From Lachnospiraceae bacterium (GTDB lineage Bacteria > Bacillota > Clostridia > Lachnospirales > Lachnospiraceae): DNA of 64,000 nucleotides. The notes below the pieces were generated by a model that saw only the letters and a program-made list of their open reading frames with translations, ran no database searches and was not told the DNA's origin. Where the stretch lies: NCBI GenBank assembly GCA_028689585.1, contig JAQVCW010000002.1, positions 164,295 through 228,294 of the forward strand, given 5' to 3'. This document shows positions 36,883-45,703 of this stretch, one piece after another. Within the stretch, counting starts at the first letter, position 1; the number at the start of each line of letters is the position of its first letter. The translations under genes were made by a program, and so were the position numbers.

Positions 36883-36911
36883 ACGGGAACCGTTTTGCCA
36901 ACAGTTCCCGT
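36883..36911 (-). terminator. Attenuator-like hairpin between rplL and rpoB
   Basis: ACGGGAAC pairs with GTTCCCGT over a 13-base loop, and TTTTCGG follows on the minus strand. A weak terminator at this place is common and lowers rpoBC transcription relative to L7/L12. Confidence 0.65.
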
Positions 36912-36948
36912 CACTTTCATTCCTTTTTCGAATGTATGTTTTTCTAAA

Positions 36949-37326
36949 TTATTTCAGAGTAACTTTAGCGCCTTCTGCTTCCAGTTTGGTCTTCAGTTCT
37001 TCTGCGTCTGCCTTAGATGCGCCTTCTTTTACTACCTTCGGAGCGCCGTCTACTACTTCTTTTGCTTCTTTCAGGCCAAGACCGGTTGCTTCACGAACAA
37101 CTTTGATGACTTTAACTTTGTTAGGACCAACTTCTGTCAGCTCTACGTTAAATTCGGTCTGCTCTTCTGCTGCTTCTGCTGCGCCGGCACCTGCTGCTGC
37201 CACAACTACGCCTGCTGCTGCGGATACACCGAATTCTTCTTCGCATGCTTTTACCAGGTCATTTAATTCTAATACGGATAATTCTTTAATAGCTTCAATA
37301 AATTCAGCGGTTGTTAATTTTGCCAT
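36949..37326 (-). CDS. rplL: Ribosomal protein L7/L12
   Basis: This 125-residue stalk protein has the N-terminal dimerisation segment ([22 protein letters not shown]), an Ala-rich hinge, and the factor-binding C-terminal domain with [24 protein letters not shown] is upstream of the ATG. It binds L10 and recruits EF-Tu and EF-G. The gene follows rplJ by 45 bp. Confidence 0.98.
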   Translation of the reverse strand: MAKLTTAEFIEAIKELSVLELNDLVKACEEEFGVSAAAGVVVAAAGAGAAEAAEEQTEFNVELTEVGPNKVKVIKVVREATGLGLKEAKEVVDGAPKVVKEGASKADAEELKTKLEAEGAKVTLK

Positions 37327-37371
37327 TTTTATTTTCCTCCTGATTTCGATTTTCTTTTAAATGATATTTTT

Positions 37372-37860
37372 CTATGCTTCTTTTGCTTCTGCGATCTGAT
37401 TAAGAACACGAGCCAGATTAGTGATTGGTGACTGAATGCTTCCAAGCAGTTTGCCAAGCAGTTCTTCTCTGGATGGAACAGTAGCCAGTGCAGCTACACC
37501 TGTCTCATCATAATATTTGCCTTCTACCACGCCAGCGATCATCTTCAGCGCCGGAGCTGTTTTTGCATATTTTGCAATAATTCTTGCCGGAGCCGTTACG
37601 TCATCTTTTGAAATAGCGATTGCGTTAGGTCCTTCCAGATGTTTGCATAATGGATCGAATTCTGTTCCTTTGAACGCAAAGTTCATCATTGTGTTCTTGT
37701 ATACTTTGTAAGTAATACCAGCGTCTCTGAGCTCTTTACGAAGAGCGGTGTCGGCTGCTACGTCAATACCACAGTAAGTAACCAGAACAACGGACTGAGC
37801 GTCTTTAATATTTGCAGAAATCTCTTCCACTACAGGTTTTTTGAGTTCAACTTTTGCCAT
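37372..37860 (-). CDS. rplJ: Ribosomal protein L10
   Basis: This 162-residue stalk base protein has the conserved YCGIDVAADTALRKELRDAG, VYKNTMM and EGPNAIA segments. It starts at an ATG behind AGGAGG. L10 (with L7/L12) represses its own mRNA through the upstream L10 leader. The usual partners rplK and rplA are not adjacent but lie 4 kb away beyond the van-like genes. Confidence 0.97.
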   Translation of the reverse strand: MAKVELKKPVVEEISANIKDAQSVVLVTYCGIDVAADTALRKELRDAGITYKVYKNTMMNFAFKGTEFDPLCKHLEGPNAIAISKDDVTAPARIIAKYAKTAPALKMIAGVVEGKYYDETGVAALATVPSREELLGKLLGSIQSPITNLARVLNQIAEAKEA

Positions 37861-37960
37861 AAATGGTGCACCTCCTTATAGATTTTGTGTGCCGCCGTAC
37901 ATCGAATAAATGGTATCCCGACATCTCTGTCCGGTCTATGCCGCAGTCCTGAGACATGAA

Positions 37961-37993
37961 ACATAAAAACCTCTCTGTATAGACAGAGAGGTT
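37961..37993 (-). terminator. Attenuator in the rplJ leader
   Basis: AACCTCTCTGT (37968-37978 region) pairs perfectly with ACAGAGAGGTT (37983-37993) over a four-base loop, followed by TTTTATG on the minus strand. It is downstream of the L10 leader and upstream of rplJ. Confidence 0.85.
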
Positions 37994-38019
37994 CAAAATT
38001 CTTTTACCAGAATTCGTAC

Positions 38020-38082
38020 TCCTCGGCAGGCGGTTTCTCCTTATGCCTTACGGCACCTGCTGTCTTCGGCAGTCATCCTGTT
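38020..38082 (-). ncRNA. L10 leader RNA
   Basis: The minus strand reads GACTGCCGAAGACAGCAGGT, then GCCGTAAGGC, then CCGCCTGCCGAGG. This is the kink-turn and paired arms of the ribosomal L10 leader, in which L10(L7/L12)4 binds the nascent mRNA to reduce rplJL expression. It sits 160-220 bp upstream of rplJ and is followed by a terminator hairpin. Identification is by motif, not by covariance search. Confidence 0.85.
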
Positions 38083-38244
38083 TAAGATAACATACCCTTT
38101 TCTTCCTGTCAAGAAGTTTTTGTTTTTTATTTGCAACTCTAAAGTGAAAAGTTAATTTCCACTTTGAAGGGGCACATTTTTCCGTAGTTACTGCCCCTGC
38201 ATCATCGAAGCGTTCACGATGCGGTACCAGACCGCGGCTGCCGC

Positions 38245-39642
38245 TCAGGCCGCACCCAGATATTCCTCCAGACAGATGCCGGCATTCAGGATTTCTTCTG
38301 CAGCAGTTTTTCCCACATAGCGGTAATGCCATGGTTCGTAATCGATTCCGGTGATATCCGTCTTGTCCGCAGGATAGCGCAGGATAAATCCATAGTCTGC
38401 CGCATTCACCGCCAGCCAGTCATACACCGCCTGATTATTCTGGCTGGCAGAGCTGATATCCAGTGCAAGACCGGTTTCATGCTCGCTGGTCCCAGGCTGG
38501 GCCACTACCATGGCCGCCATCTGAGCGGCCCCTATTTCGTCATAGCCTTCCGCCTCATATGCCTGAATCTTTTCCTGCATTTCTTCTTCCTGCATCTGTC
38601 TGGTACGATAGGCCGAATTGATGTGGGGATCCAGTCCTTCTGCTCTGGCTGTGTCAAACATATCCTGCAGATCATCCACAATCCGCTCATCTGCCTGAAA
38701 ATCATTAACCAGCATGGTCAAAGAAACTGTAAAATCGTCTGACAGCGGATGGGTACTGTTGACCAGCAGCAGTTCCCAGTTCTCGGCATCCTTATTTTGC
38801 GGCGGCTGGTTCTGTTCTGCCAGATTCTGCTCTGCCTGATTCTGTTCTGCCTGATTCTGTTGTCCCAGATTCTGCTCTGCCTGGTTCTGTTCTGCCTGGT
38901 TCTGTGCTGCCAAATTCTGCCCTGTTTGACTCTGTCCTGCGGAGCCTGTCTTTTGGCCGTCCGCAGCTTCCGTATTATAAACAGCAGAGCTTGCCCTGTT
39001 TGTCTGGTTCTGTTCTGCCATTTCAGCGGAATGGCCGGATTTCTGCTTCAATGTATCTGTTATCCGGGTTGCGCACAGGGAAAGAACGAACAGTGCTGCA
39101 ATCCCAAGAATCACCGCTGTTATTCTGCCCCCGTTCCATCCTGGCGCTTTTCGCGCCGGGCGTCCTGCATAACCGCCGGGCTGATATCTGCTTCCGGTTC
39201 TGTTGGCCGTCCGCTGCCCGCCGGCTATTCTTCCGGCTGTTTGGCGGCTGCCGGCTGTTTGACTGCTGACGGCTGCTCGCTTCCCGTTGTCCGTTCTTCC
39301 GGCTGTTTGACTGCTGACGGCTGTTCGCTTCCCGCTGTCCGTTCTTCCGGCTGTTTGACCGCTGACGGCTGCTCGCTTCCCGCTGTCCGTTCTTCCGGCC
39401 GTTTGACCGCTGACGGCTGCTCGCCGCCCGCCGTCCGTTCTTCCGGCTGTTTGACCGCTGACGGCTGCTCTTCCGGCCGTCCGCTGCCCGCCGTCCGCTC
39501 TTCCGGATGTTTGGCGGCTGCCATCCAAATCCCTGCCTCCAAAGTACCTGCGGCTGTTTTGAAACCCCTGCAGATCCTCGTCCCGTTCTTCATACCAGCT
39601 ATATCCATCTGTTTCCTGCCAGAATTTTTTTTCACCGTCCAT
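38245..39642 (-). CDS. VanY-like D-Ala-D-Ala carboxypeptidase with repeat region
   Basis: This 465-residue membrane-anchored peptidase has a long cytosolic N-terminus (1-173) with 16-residue repeats of the form SGQTAGRTD(S/G/N)GKRAAV at 62-125, a single membrane span (174-192), a Gln/Asn-rich linker with AEQNQ units (about 240-285), and a VanY domain. Zinc and catalytic motifs are SAYRT, GTSEHETGLALDI and YEPWHYRYVG. It should trim D-Ala from peptidoglycan stems. AGGATACAGCAAG precedes the ATG. It is downstream of VanS/VanR-like genes on the same strand, across a 137-bp gap. The arginine-rich repeats are unusual for this family. Confidence 0.88.
   Translation of the reverse strand: MDGEKKFWQETDGYSWYEERDEDLQGFQNSRRYFGGRDLDGSRQTSGRADGGQRTAGRAAVSGQTAGRTDGGRRAAVSGQTAGRTDSGKRAAVSGQTAGRTDSGKRTAVSSQTAGRTDNGKRAAVSSQTAGSRQTAGRIAGGQRTANRTGSRYQPGGYAGRPARKAPGWNGGRITAVILGIAALFVLSLCATRITDTLKQKSGHSAEMAEQNQTNRASSAVYNTEAADGQKTGSAGQSQTGQNLAAQNQAEQNQAEQNLGQQNQAEQNQAEQNLAEQNQPPQNKDAENWELLLVNSTHPLSDDFTVSLTMLVNDFQADERIVDDLQDMFDTARAEGLDPHINSAYRTRQMQEEEMQEKIQAYEAEGYDEIGAAQMAAMVVAQPGTSEHETGLALDISSASQNNQAVYDWLAVNAADYGFILRYPADKTDITGIDYEPWHYRYVGKTAAEEILNAGICLEEYLGAA
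39268..39459 (-). repeat. Four 48-bp tandem repeats in the vanY-like gene
   Basis: Four in-phase copies of a 48-bp unit encode residues 62-125 (16 residues each), with a partial fifth copy after them. The units are GC-rich and very similar at the DNA level, which allows slippage without frameshift. Confidence 0.85.
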
Positions 39643-39779
39643 CTTGCTGTATCCTCCCCATTTCTTTTGATATTGATATTGTATCCAATGAGAAGGATTT
39701 TTTCTTTTCTTCTTTCTTTTTAAAATCGAATCATTTTATATCGAATTTCTTACGTTTTTCCTACTTTTTGTTTTATTGC

Positions 39780-40892
39780 TCAATTTTGGCTCTGCGGAAG
39801 CACAATTTCAAAGGTGATTTGTTCCTCTCTGCTGTCTGCAGATATGGTTCCGCCATGCAGCTCCACGATTTCTTTTGCGATCGCCAGACCAAGACCTGCG
39901 CCGCCGCTGCGGCTGCCTCTGGAGGAATCCAGGCGGAAAAACTGTTCAAAAATACGCCGGAGTTTTTCTTCCGGTATGGTATTTCCATGATTGAAAAATG
40001 TGATTTTAATTTTCTCCTCCTGCAGTTCTGCAGTAATTACAATTTCGCTGTCCGGAAAGCTGTAATTCACCGCATTGCGAAGCATATTGTCAAACACGCG
40101 CTGCATCTTGTCTGCATCCAGCGTCAGAATCAAATCTCTTGGAGAAACGATTGTGCAGGTCAGATTTTTTTCCTGCAGCATCGGCTGAAATTCAAACACA
40201 ATCTGCTCCAGCATCCTGGTCAGATTGATGCTGCTCTTCTCCAGCGTCAGTGCAGTGAGATTAAAGCGGGCTATTTCAAAAAATTCGTTGATCAGATCTT
40301 CCAGGCGTTCTGCTTTATTCAGTGATATTCCCAGATATTTTTTCTGCAGTTCTTCCGATATCTCCCGTTCCTCTGTCAGCAGAGTCAGGTATCCGATCAC
40401 GGAAGTGAGGGGAGTTTTCAGATCATGTGCCAGATAGACAACCAGATCATTTTTTCTCTGCTCCGCTTCTCTGGCGGCATTTTCACTCTTCTGCACGCTC
40501 AGCTTCACATAGTTCAACTGGTTCTCCACCTCCTGCAGCCCATCCGACAGACTGATTGCATCCGCGCTGCCGTCATAGACCTTCCGGACTGCCTCAATCA
40601 CTTCATACAGATAATCAAACGTCTTTTTCCAGGCCAAAAGCAGTGCCGCCACACCCCCGACGGCCAGCGTCAGCAGGCCCAGGACCATCCCGTAATCCTG
40701 CAGAAAATGCAGCAGCGGATACAGCGTTTCAGTTCCCTGCCACGGTGTCAGGCCAAAGTAATATCCGGCGCCCACATAGATAACAGTCAGAATTACCGCA
40801 GCCAGCAGCAGGCCCCAGGACACCCGCACCAGCGTCTTTCTCATCATCCTGCGTTCCAGTTTTTTTATGATTTCCTTATTTGTATCATTCAA
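39780..40892 (-). CDS. vanS: VanS-like sensor histidine kinase
   Basis: This 370-residue kinase has two spans (about 25-48 and 68-90) and the phospho-acceptor histidine in VVYLAHDLKTPLTSVIGYL near residue 155. N-box NMLRNAVNYS and G-boxes RSGGAGLGLAIAKEIV follow. The N-terminus RRMMRKTLVRVSWGLL and overall layout match the VanS/VanS-B group. Its start overlaps the VanR-like gene by 8 bp. It probably senses cell-wall damage or glycopeptides and controls the vanY-like gene. No vanH, vanA/B/G ligase or vanX is nearby. Confidence 0.85.
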   Translation of the reverse strand: MNDTNKEIIKKLERRMMRKTLVRVSWGLLLAAVILTVIYVGAGYYFGLTPWQGTETLYPLLHFLQDYGMVLGLLTLAVGGVAALLLAWKKTFDYLYEVIEAVRKVYDGSADAISLSDGLQEVENQLNYVKLSVQKSENAAREAEQRKNDLVVYLAHDLKTPLTSVIGYLTLLTEEREISEELQKKYLGISLNKAERLEDLINEFFEIARFNLTALTLEKSSINLTRMLEQIVFEFQPMLQEKNLTCTIVSPRDLILTLDADKMQRVFDNMLRNAVNYSFPDSEIVITAELQEEKIKITFFNHGNTIPEEKLRRIFEQFFRLDSSRGSRSGGAGLGLAIAKEIVELHGGTISADSREEQITFEIVLPQSQN

Positions 40893-41583
40893 TTTTGTAC
40901 CCTACTCCCCATACCGTTTTCAGAAATTTCGGGTTGCGCGCCGGCTCCTTCATCTTTTCCCGCAGCCTTCCGATATGCGCCATCACCGTATTATTGTTGT
41001 CAATAAACTTTTCACCCCAGACCGCTTCATATAGCTCCTCCGAGGACACCACCTTGCCTCTGTGATCACATAAATACCAGAGAATCGAAAATTCCATAGG
41101 CGTCAGGTTCAGTTCCTGTTCATACAGCCTGCATTTGTGAGTTTCCCTGTTAATCGAAAGCCCCCGAAAATCATATTCGCCGGGCGTTTTTTCCTGCTGT
41201 GCGCCATTGGTTAAATTATACCTGGTAAACCGCCGAAGCTGAGTTTTCACCCGCGCCACCACTTCCAGGGGATTAAAGGGCTTTGTAATATAATCATCCG
41301 CTCCAATGGTCAATCCCATAATCTTATCCGCATCCTCTACTTTCGCCGTCAGCATGATCACCGGAAAAAAATACTTTTCCCGGATTTTCCGGCAGATATG
41401 GAAGCCGTCCACATCCGGCAGCATTACATCCAGCAGCGCCAGGTCAATTGTCTCCTGCTCTATACACTGCAGCGCATCCATACCATTATAAAATTTAAAT
41501 ACAGTATATCCGTCATTCCCCAGATACAATGCGATCAGATCCGCAATTTCCTCTTCATCATCCACTATCAGTATATTTGCCAT
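40885..41583 (-). CDS. vanR: VanR-like response regulator
   Basis: This 232-residue OmpR-family regulator has acidic pocket residues VDDEEE, phospho-acceptor Asp52 in LLDVMLPD, Lys in ITKPFNP, and a winged-helix DNA-binding domain with LTPMEFSILWYLC. GTGAGG precedes the ATG at 41583. It overlaps the kinase gene by 8 bp. It is expected to activate the van-like genes downstream. It belongs to the VanR subfamily by sequence pattern; resistance is not implied. Confidence 0.87.
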   Translation of the reverse strand: MANILIVDDEEEIADLIALYLGNDGYTVFKFYNGMDALQCIEQETIDLALLDVMLPDVDGFHICRKIREKYFFPVIMLTAKVEDADKIMGLTIGADDYITKPFNPLEVVARVKTQLRRFTRYNLTNGAQQEKTPGEYDFRGLSINRETHKCRLYEQELNLTPMEFSILWYLCDHRGKVVSSEELYEAVWGEKFIDNNNTVMAHIGRLREKMKEPARNPKFLKTVWGVGYKIE

Positions 41584-41983
41584 GGCATACCTCACAACCT
41601 ATTCTTTCCGTCATCCGGGCACAACTTTTGGGCAATTACCCTCGCAAAGCGCAAACGCGTTTTTTGCGTTTTCTGCATGCGCTTTGCTCCTTATTATAAC
41701 ATGTAATTTATCTTTATCCACAAAAAATCACCTTCTTTTGAACCTGACAGTTGATTTCCTTACTGTTCACGCGCAAAATTGACACGCGCTTTCAAGTTAT
41801 ACGCCAATGCTGTAAACCCAGCCATGAGCCGGTTCTTCACCGAAGATAAGCTGCAAATGAACCGGCGATGCCGCTGGAGCCGGACTGTCTGCGGGCAGAA
41901 CAGCTCCATCCTTTTTTGTCCCCGGCATGATGCATCTCCCCATACGAGAACAAAATGCGCATCCGTATGCCGAAGACCGCTCT
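41584..41983. other. Gap upstream of the vanR-like gene
   Basis: This is about 400 bp with no convincing gene on either strand. GCGCAAACGCGTTTTTTGCG-type symmetric sequence occurs near 41650-41685 and could be a hairpin or operator. I could not place a clear promoter. Confidence 0.3.
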
Positions 41984-42047
41984 CCTATAGGAGCTTTTTC
42001 CTATACGAGTTCTTTCCCATAGGAGCACTTTCCCATACAGGAATCAA
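41984..42047. repeat. Four 16-bp tandem repeats
   Basis: CCTATAGGAG, CCTATACGAG, CCCATAGGAG and CCCATACAGG begin at 41984, 42000, 42016 and 42032, an exact 16-bp period with CTTTT-like spacers. The array is directly beside the rplA terminator. It could be a regulator-binding array for the vanR-like operon or a simple relic. Confidence 0.75.
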
Positions 42048-42069
42048 AAAAGGCCCGAAGGCCTTTTTT
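42046..42069 (-). terminator. Terminator after rplA
   Basis: AAAAAAGGCC pairs with GGCCTTTTTT around CGAA, eight bases after the rplA stop on the minus strand. It is a compact intrinsic terminator. Confidence 0.92.
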
Positions 42070-42076
42070 TAATTAC

Positions 42077-42769
42077 CTATGCAAGCTTTACCGGGTTTAA
42101 CTTCACGCCAGGTCCCATGGTCGGAGCGATGGTTACGCTTCTGAGATACTGACCTTTCAGTGTAGACGGTTTCGCTTTATTTATTGCTTCAATAAGCGTC
42201 TGGAAGTTGTCCGTTAACTGTTCTTCTGTGAAAGAAGCTTTTCCAATTGGCACGTGGATAATGTTTGTCTTGTCCAATCTGTATTCAATCTTACCAGCTT
42301 TGATATCGTTAACAGCTTTGGTAACGTCCATAGTAACAGTACCAGCTTTTGGGTTCGGCATCAAGCCCTTTGGTCCAAGGACACGTCCCAGACGACCAAC
42401 AACACCCATCATATCCGGAGTAGCTACTACTACGTCAAAATCAAGCCATCCTTCATTCTGGATCTTCGGCACCAGTTCTTCTGCACCTACGTATTCTGCG
42501 CCGGCTGCCAGAGCTTCATCAGCTTTTGCATTCTTTGCAAATACAAGGACACGAACTTTTTTACCGGTTCCGTGCGGCAGAACTACTGCGCCACGGATCT
42601 GCTGATCCGCATGGCGGCCATCGCATCCGGTTCTGATATGAACTTCGATTGTCTCATCAAATTTTGCTACTGCTGATTTTTTAACCAGACCAATAGCTTC
42701 GTTTACTTCGTAGAGATTGGTGCGGTCGATCGCTTTAGCAGCCTCTACGTATCTTTTACCTTTTTTCAT
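42077..42769 (-). CDS. rplA: Ribosomal protein L1
   Basis: This 230-residue large-subunit protein has the conserved [21 protein letters not shown] and the signature [29 protein letters not shown] precedes the ATG. It forms the mobile L1 stalk of the 50S E-site. It is the last gene of the rpmG-secE-nusG-rplK-rplA group here and is followed by a terminator. Confidence 0.98.
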   Translation of the reverse strand: MKKGKRYVEAAKAIDRTNLYEVNEAIGLVKKSAVAKFDETIEVHIRTGCDGRHADQQIRGAVVLPHGTGKKVRVLVFAKNAKADEALAAGAEYVGAEELVPKIQNEGWLDFDVVVATPDMMGVVGRLGRVLGPKGLMPNPKAGTVTMDVTKAVNDIKAGKIEYRLDKTNIIHVPIGKASFTEEQLTDNFQTLIEAINKAKPSTLKGQYLRSVTIAPTMGPGVKLNPVKLA

Positions 42770-42913
42770 ATTAAATAACCTCCTGGTGGTATTCGCGGGA
42801 ATATCCCTCCCACTTTGTTCAATTTACATTTTTCAGAGTTTCTCTTCATAAGATGCATAACAGTCACTGAATTCAGCCCCGTTTTCGATCCGGCTTCCTT
42901 CTGTGCGTAATGC

Positions 42914-43339
42914 TTACTCCTCTACGGCGATACCCATGCTTCTTGCAGTACCTGCGATCATGCTCATAGCAGTCTCAATGCTGCCTGCATTCAGATCCGG
43001 CATTTTCATCTCAGCGATTTCACGAACTTTGTCTTTGGAAATCGTTGCTACTTTTGTTTTATTAGGAACGCCGGAACCTGATTTCAGGTTGCATGCTTTC
43101 TTCAGTAAAACTGCAGCAGGCGGAGTTTTGGTGATAAAGCTGAAGCTTCTGTCTGCATATACAGTGATAACTACAGGGATGATCAAATCTCCCTTATCTG
43201 CTGTTCTTGCATTGAACTCCTTTGTAAACTGAACAATATTCACACCATGCTGACCAAGAGCAGGTCCGACTGGTGGTGCTGGTGTTGCCTTGCCAGCAGG
43301 AATCTGTAATTTAATATAGCCTGTTACTTTCTTTGCCAT
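42914..43339 (-). CDS. rplK: Ribosomal protein L11
   Basis: This 141-residue protein has the N-terminal [20 protein letters not shown] and the C-terminal rRNA-binding domain ending [23 protein letters not shown] precedes the ATG. It forms the GTPase-associated centre with 23S rRNA and is targeted by thiopeptides. It lies between nusG and rplA. Confidence 0.98.
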   Translation of the reverse strand: MAKKVTGYIKLQIPAGKATPAPPVGPALGQHGVNIVQFTKEFNARTADKGDLIIPVVITVYADRSFSFITKTPPAAVLLKKACNLKSGSGVPNKTKVATISKDKVREIAEMKMPDLNAGSIETAMSMIAGTARSMGIAVEE

Positions 43340-43413
43340 TATAATGACCTCCTATGTGGTAATGTCGGGGGTTTCCCTCCCACTTCTGTGAAAAAACTCC
43401 ACAGGTTTTTCTG

Positions 43414-43929
43414 TTACATTTTTCTGATTTCTGTAAAACCGATCTCGACCGGTGTCTCACGGCCGAACAGCTCAACATTGATTGTGACACTCTGCTTGTT
43501 CTGGTTAATAGACTGGATCACGCCCACGGTATCTTTCCATACTCCGCCGATCACGCTTATGGTATCGCCTTCCTGGAATTCCACTTCGATATTGACCGCC
43601 TGGATTCCCAGATTGCACATCTCTGTGTCCGTCAAAGGAACCGGTTTGGATCCCGGACCAACAAATCCGGTAACACCACGGGTATTTCTTACGACATACC
43701 AGGTGTCATCGTTCATGATCATGTTAAGAAGTACATAACCTGGAAACATTTTCTTCTGAACTGTCTTTTGTACTCCGTTTTTCAATTCCACCACATCCTG
43801 CAGCGGAACTCTGACTTCCAAAATCTGATCTTCCAGATGTCTGTTTTCGATTGTCTTTTCAATGTTGGCCTTTACCTTGTTTTCATAGCCTGAATAGGTA
43901 TGAACCACATACCAGCACGCTTCCGCCAT
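43414..43929 (-). CDS. nusG: Transcription antitermination protein NusG
   Basis: This 171-residue protein has an NGN domain (ACWYVVHTYSGYENKVKANI, then FPGYVLLNMIMNDDTWYVVRNTRGVTGFVG) and a C-terminal KOW domain (EGDTISVIGGVWKDTVGVI). It binds RNA polymerase and couples it to Rho or the ribosome. Its start is 24 bp after the secE stop. The length is typical. Confidence 0.97.
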   Translation of the reverse strand: MAEACWYVVHTYSGYENKVKANIEKTIENRHLEDQILEVRVPLQDVVELKNGVQKTVQKKMFPGYVLLNMIMNDDTWYVVRNTRGVTGFVGPGSKPVPLTDTEMCNLGIQAVNIEVEFQEGDTISVIGGVWKDTVGVIQSINQNKQSVTINVELFGRETPVEIGFTEIRKM

Positions 43930-43953
43930 ACAATCACCCTTTGTCCTTCTGAA

Positions 43954-44166
43954 CTAGAAACTAATATTTACCAGGATATCCACACCATGCTGTACAATGA
44001 AGTCCAGAAGTGTGATGATAACTCCGAGCACGATAGAAACAGCGACAACAGCCGTCGTCTGCTTAACAAGGTCCTGCTGGGACGGCCAGATAATCTTGTG
44101 GAACTCCGCTTTCAGACCTTCGAACCAGCTTTTCTTGGGGGTATTTTCTGCTTTTGCATTTCCCAT
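43954..44166 (-). CDS. secE: Preprotein translocase subunit SecE
   Basis: This 70-residue single-span protein has the conserved WFEGLKAEFHKIIWPSQQDL amphipathic helix followed by the span TAVVAVSIVLGVIITLLDFI. It stabilises SecY. The ATG at 44166 is chosen since AAGGAAG lies nine bases upstream; a GTG three codons earlier is less well spaced. It lies between rpmG and nusG, as is common. Confidence 0.95.
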   Translation of the reverse strand: MGNAKAENTPKKSWFEGLKAEFHKIIWPSQQDLVKQTTAVVAVSIVLGVIITLLDFIVQHGVDILVNISF

Positions 44167-44195
44167 ACTCTTCACTTCCTTTGCCCGATGCCTGA

Positions 44196-44345
44196 TTACT
44201 TGGTTTCTTTGTGTACTGTGTGACTCTTGCAGAAACGACAGTACTTTTTAGTTTCCATTCTGTCCGGATGAGTTTTCTTATCCTTCGTCATGTTGTAGTT
44301 ACGCTGTTTACATTCCGTACATGCCAATGTAATTCTAGTACGCAC
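44196..44345 (-). CDS. rpmG: Ribosomal protein L33
   Basis: This 49-residue protein starts at GTG ([19 protein letters not shown]) and retains the zinc-binding pairs CTEC and CRFC, so it is the zinc-containing form. GAGGTGG precedes the GTG. It is the first gene of the rpmG-secE-nusG-rplK-rplA group, 29 bp upstream of secE. The zinc form is replaced by a Cys-less paralogue under zinc shortage in some Firmicutes. Confidence 0.95.
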   Translation of the reverse strand: MRTRITLACTECKQRNYNMTKDKKTHPDRMETKKYCRFCKSHTVHKETK

Positions 44346-44446
44346 AACTTCCACCTCGCTCTCTTAAATTTAGTTTACGTCTGCGGCCCGCTTAAAAACC
44401 ACAGCTTTTAGGCATAAAAAAAAAGCCTGCTTCCATACGCCCGAAC

Positions 44447-44476
44447 AGTATAACACGTTGAAACGTAGGAAGTCAA
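44447..44476 (-). promoter_or_regulatory. Promoter of the rpmG-secE-nusG operon
   Basis: On the minus strand TTGACT (44471-44476) and TATACT (44447-44452) are 18 bp apart, about 100 bp upstream of the rpmG start. Confidence 0.75.
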
Positions 44477-44505
44477 GCTTTTGTAAGAAAAAATTCAGAC
44501 TAAAA

Positions 44506-45660
44506 TCAGATTACTTTCCCCTTGAGGATCACCTTTCGCAGGCTCAGGTCCGTCTGGTTCAAGAGAACCAGATTCGCTTTTTTGCCCTCTTCGATGCTGC
44601 CGTAGTCATGGTAGATGCCCACGCTGCGGGCAGAATTGACCGCGGCACATTTGACGGCGCTTTCCAGCGGGAGATGCATCTCCTTCACTACGATGCGCAG
44701 GCAGTCCATCAGGTTGGTGGCAGATCCGGCGATGGTTCCGTCCTCCAGGGTGGCCAGACGTCCTTTTACCTTGACCGGCTGTCCGCCAAGCTCATAGTCT
44801 CCGTCCTCCAGACCGGTGGCGCGCATACTGTCACTGATCAGAATAATGCGTTCATCGGTAAAGAGCCGGAACGTATTGCGCACCGTGGCCGGATGAATAT
44901 GGACACCGTCACAGATCAGCTCCGCATCGCAGACTTCGCTGTCCGCTGCTGCGCCGATAGGACCGGGCGCCCGGTGAGACATTGGGTTCATGGCATTATA
45001 AAGATGAGTCAGGTGATGTACCCCTTTGCCAATGGCAGTCACTGCCGTATCGTAATCTGCGGCAGTATGTGCAATGGAGATCACGGTTTTCCCATGCTCC
45101 GCCTCGATAAATTCCATGGCATTCTCTACTTCCGGCGCCAGTGCCACCAGCTTAATCATCTGACCGGAGGCTTCGTTCAGCCGTTCAAACATCCCGATAT
45201 CCGGCTTATGCACATAAGCGCCGTTCTGGGCACCTTTTTTGCTCATGGCGATGAAAGGACCTTCCATATTAATTCCGCATAATTCCGCCTTATCCTCCCG
45301 CTCTGCCTGACCGGCACGATAGACAGCGGCCTCCTTACAGATACCCATCAGTTTTTCTTCGTCATAAGTCATGGTGGCCGGTATGATCTGCGTCACTCCC
45401 ACAGAGGCTTCGTAGCCTGCAATGATATCAAATGCTTCTGCAGTCCCATCGCAAAAATCCTTTCCCATACAGCCGTGGAAATGTATATCCGTCAGTCCCG
45501 GGATCAGGTATGAACCGGAACCATCCAATACCCGGGGTTCCTGGATCTCACACAGGATTCCGGTCTCTCCTACCTGAGCGATACAACTTCCCTGCAGCCG
45601 GACATCCTTTTTCTGAAAGGTTCCATCTGGCATGTAGACCAGTGCATTTTTAATTATCAT
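44506..45660 (-). CDS. nagA: N-acetylglucosamine-6-phosphate deacetylase
   Basis: This 384-residue amidohydrolase converts GlcNAc-6-P to glucosamine-6-P and acetate. Metal and active-site segments are GLTDIHFHGCMGKDF, EGPF, ISIAHTAADY, THLYNAMNPMSHRAPG and LISDSMRATG. It starts at MIIKNALVYMPDG, 43 bp after nagB on the same strand, and forms a pathway with nagB and the GlcNAc PTS upstream. The length is typical. Confidence 0.97.
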   Translation of the reverse strand: MIIKNALVYMPDGTFQKKDVRLQGSCIAQVGETGILCEIQEPRVLDGSGSYLIPGLTDIHFHGCMGKDFCDGTAEAFDIIAGYEASVGVTQIIPATMTYDEEKLMGICKEAAVYRAGQAEREDKAELCGINMEGPFIAMSKKGAQNGAYVHKPDIGMFERLNEASGQMIKLVALAPEVENAMEFIEAEHGKTVISIAHTAADYDTAVTAIGKGVHHLTHLYNAMNPMSHRAPGPIGAAADSEVCDAELICDGVHIHPATVRNTFRLFTDERIILISDSMRATGLEDGDYELGGQPVKVKGRLATLEDGTIAGSATNLMDCLRIVVKEMHLPLESAVKCAAVNSARSVGIYHDYGSIEEGKKANLVLLNQTDLSLRKVILKGKVI

Positions 45661-45703
45661 GGTTTTCTATCCCTGCCTTCCTCCATAATTATCTGTTCAT
45701 TTT

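Noticed and set aside
39268..39459. CRISPR-like regular repeats
   Set aside because: The 48-bp units are directly tandem with no spacers and encode in-phase protein repeats.
38245..41583. Vancomycin resistance operon
   Set aside because: No ligase, dehydrogenase or VanX dipeptidase gene is present, and regulator/kinase/carboxypeptidase alone do not establish resistance.
41984..42047. CRISPR-like or rho-utilisation array
   Set aside because: Units are only 16 bp with 6-bp spacers and no cas genes are present.
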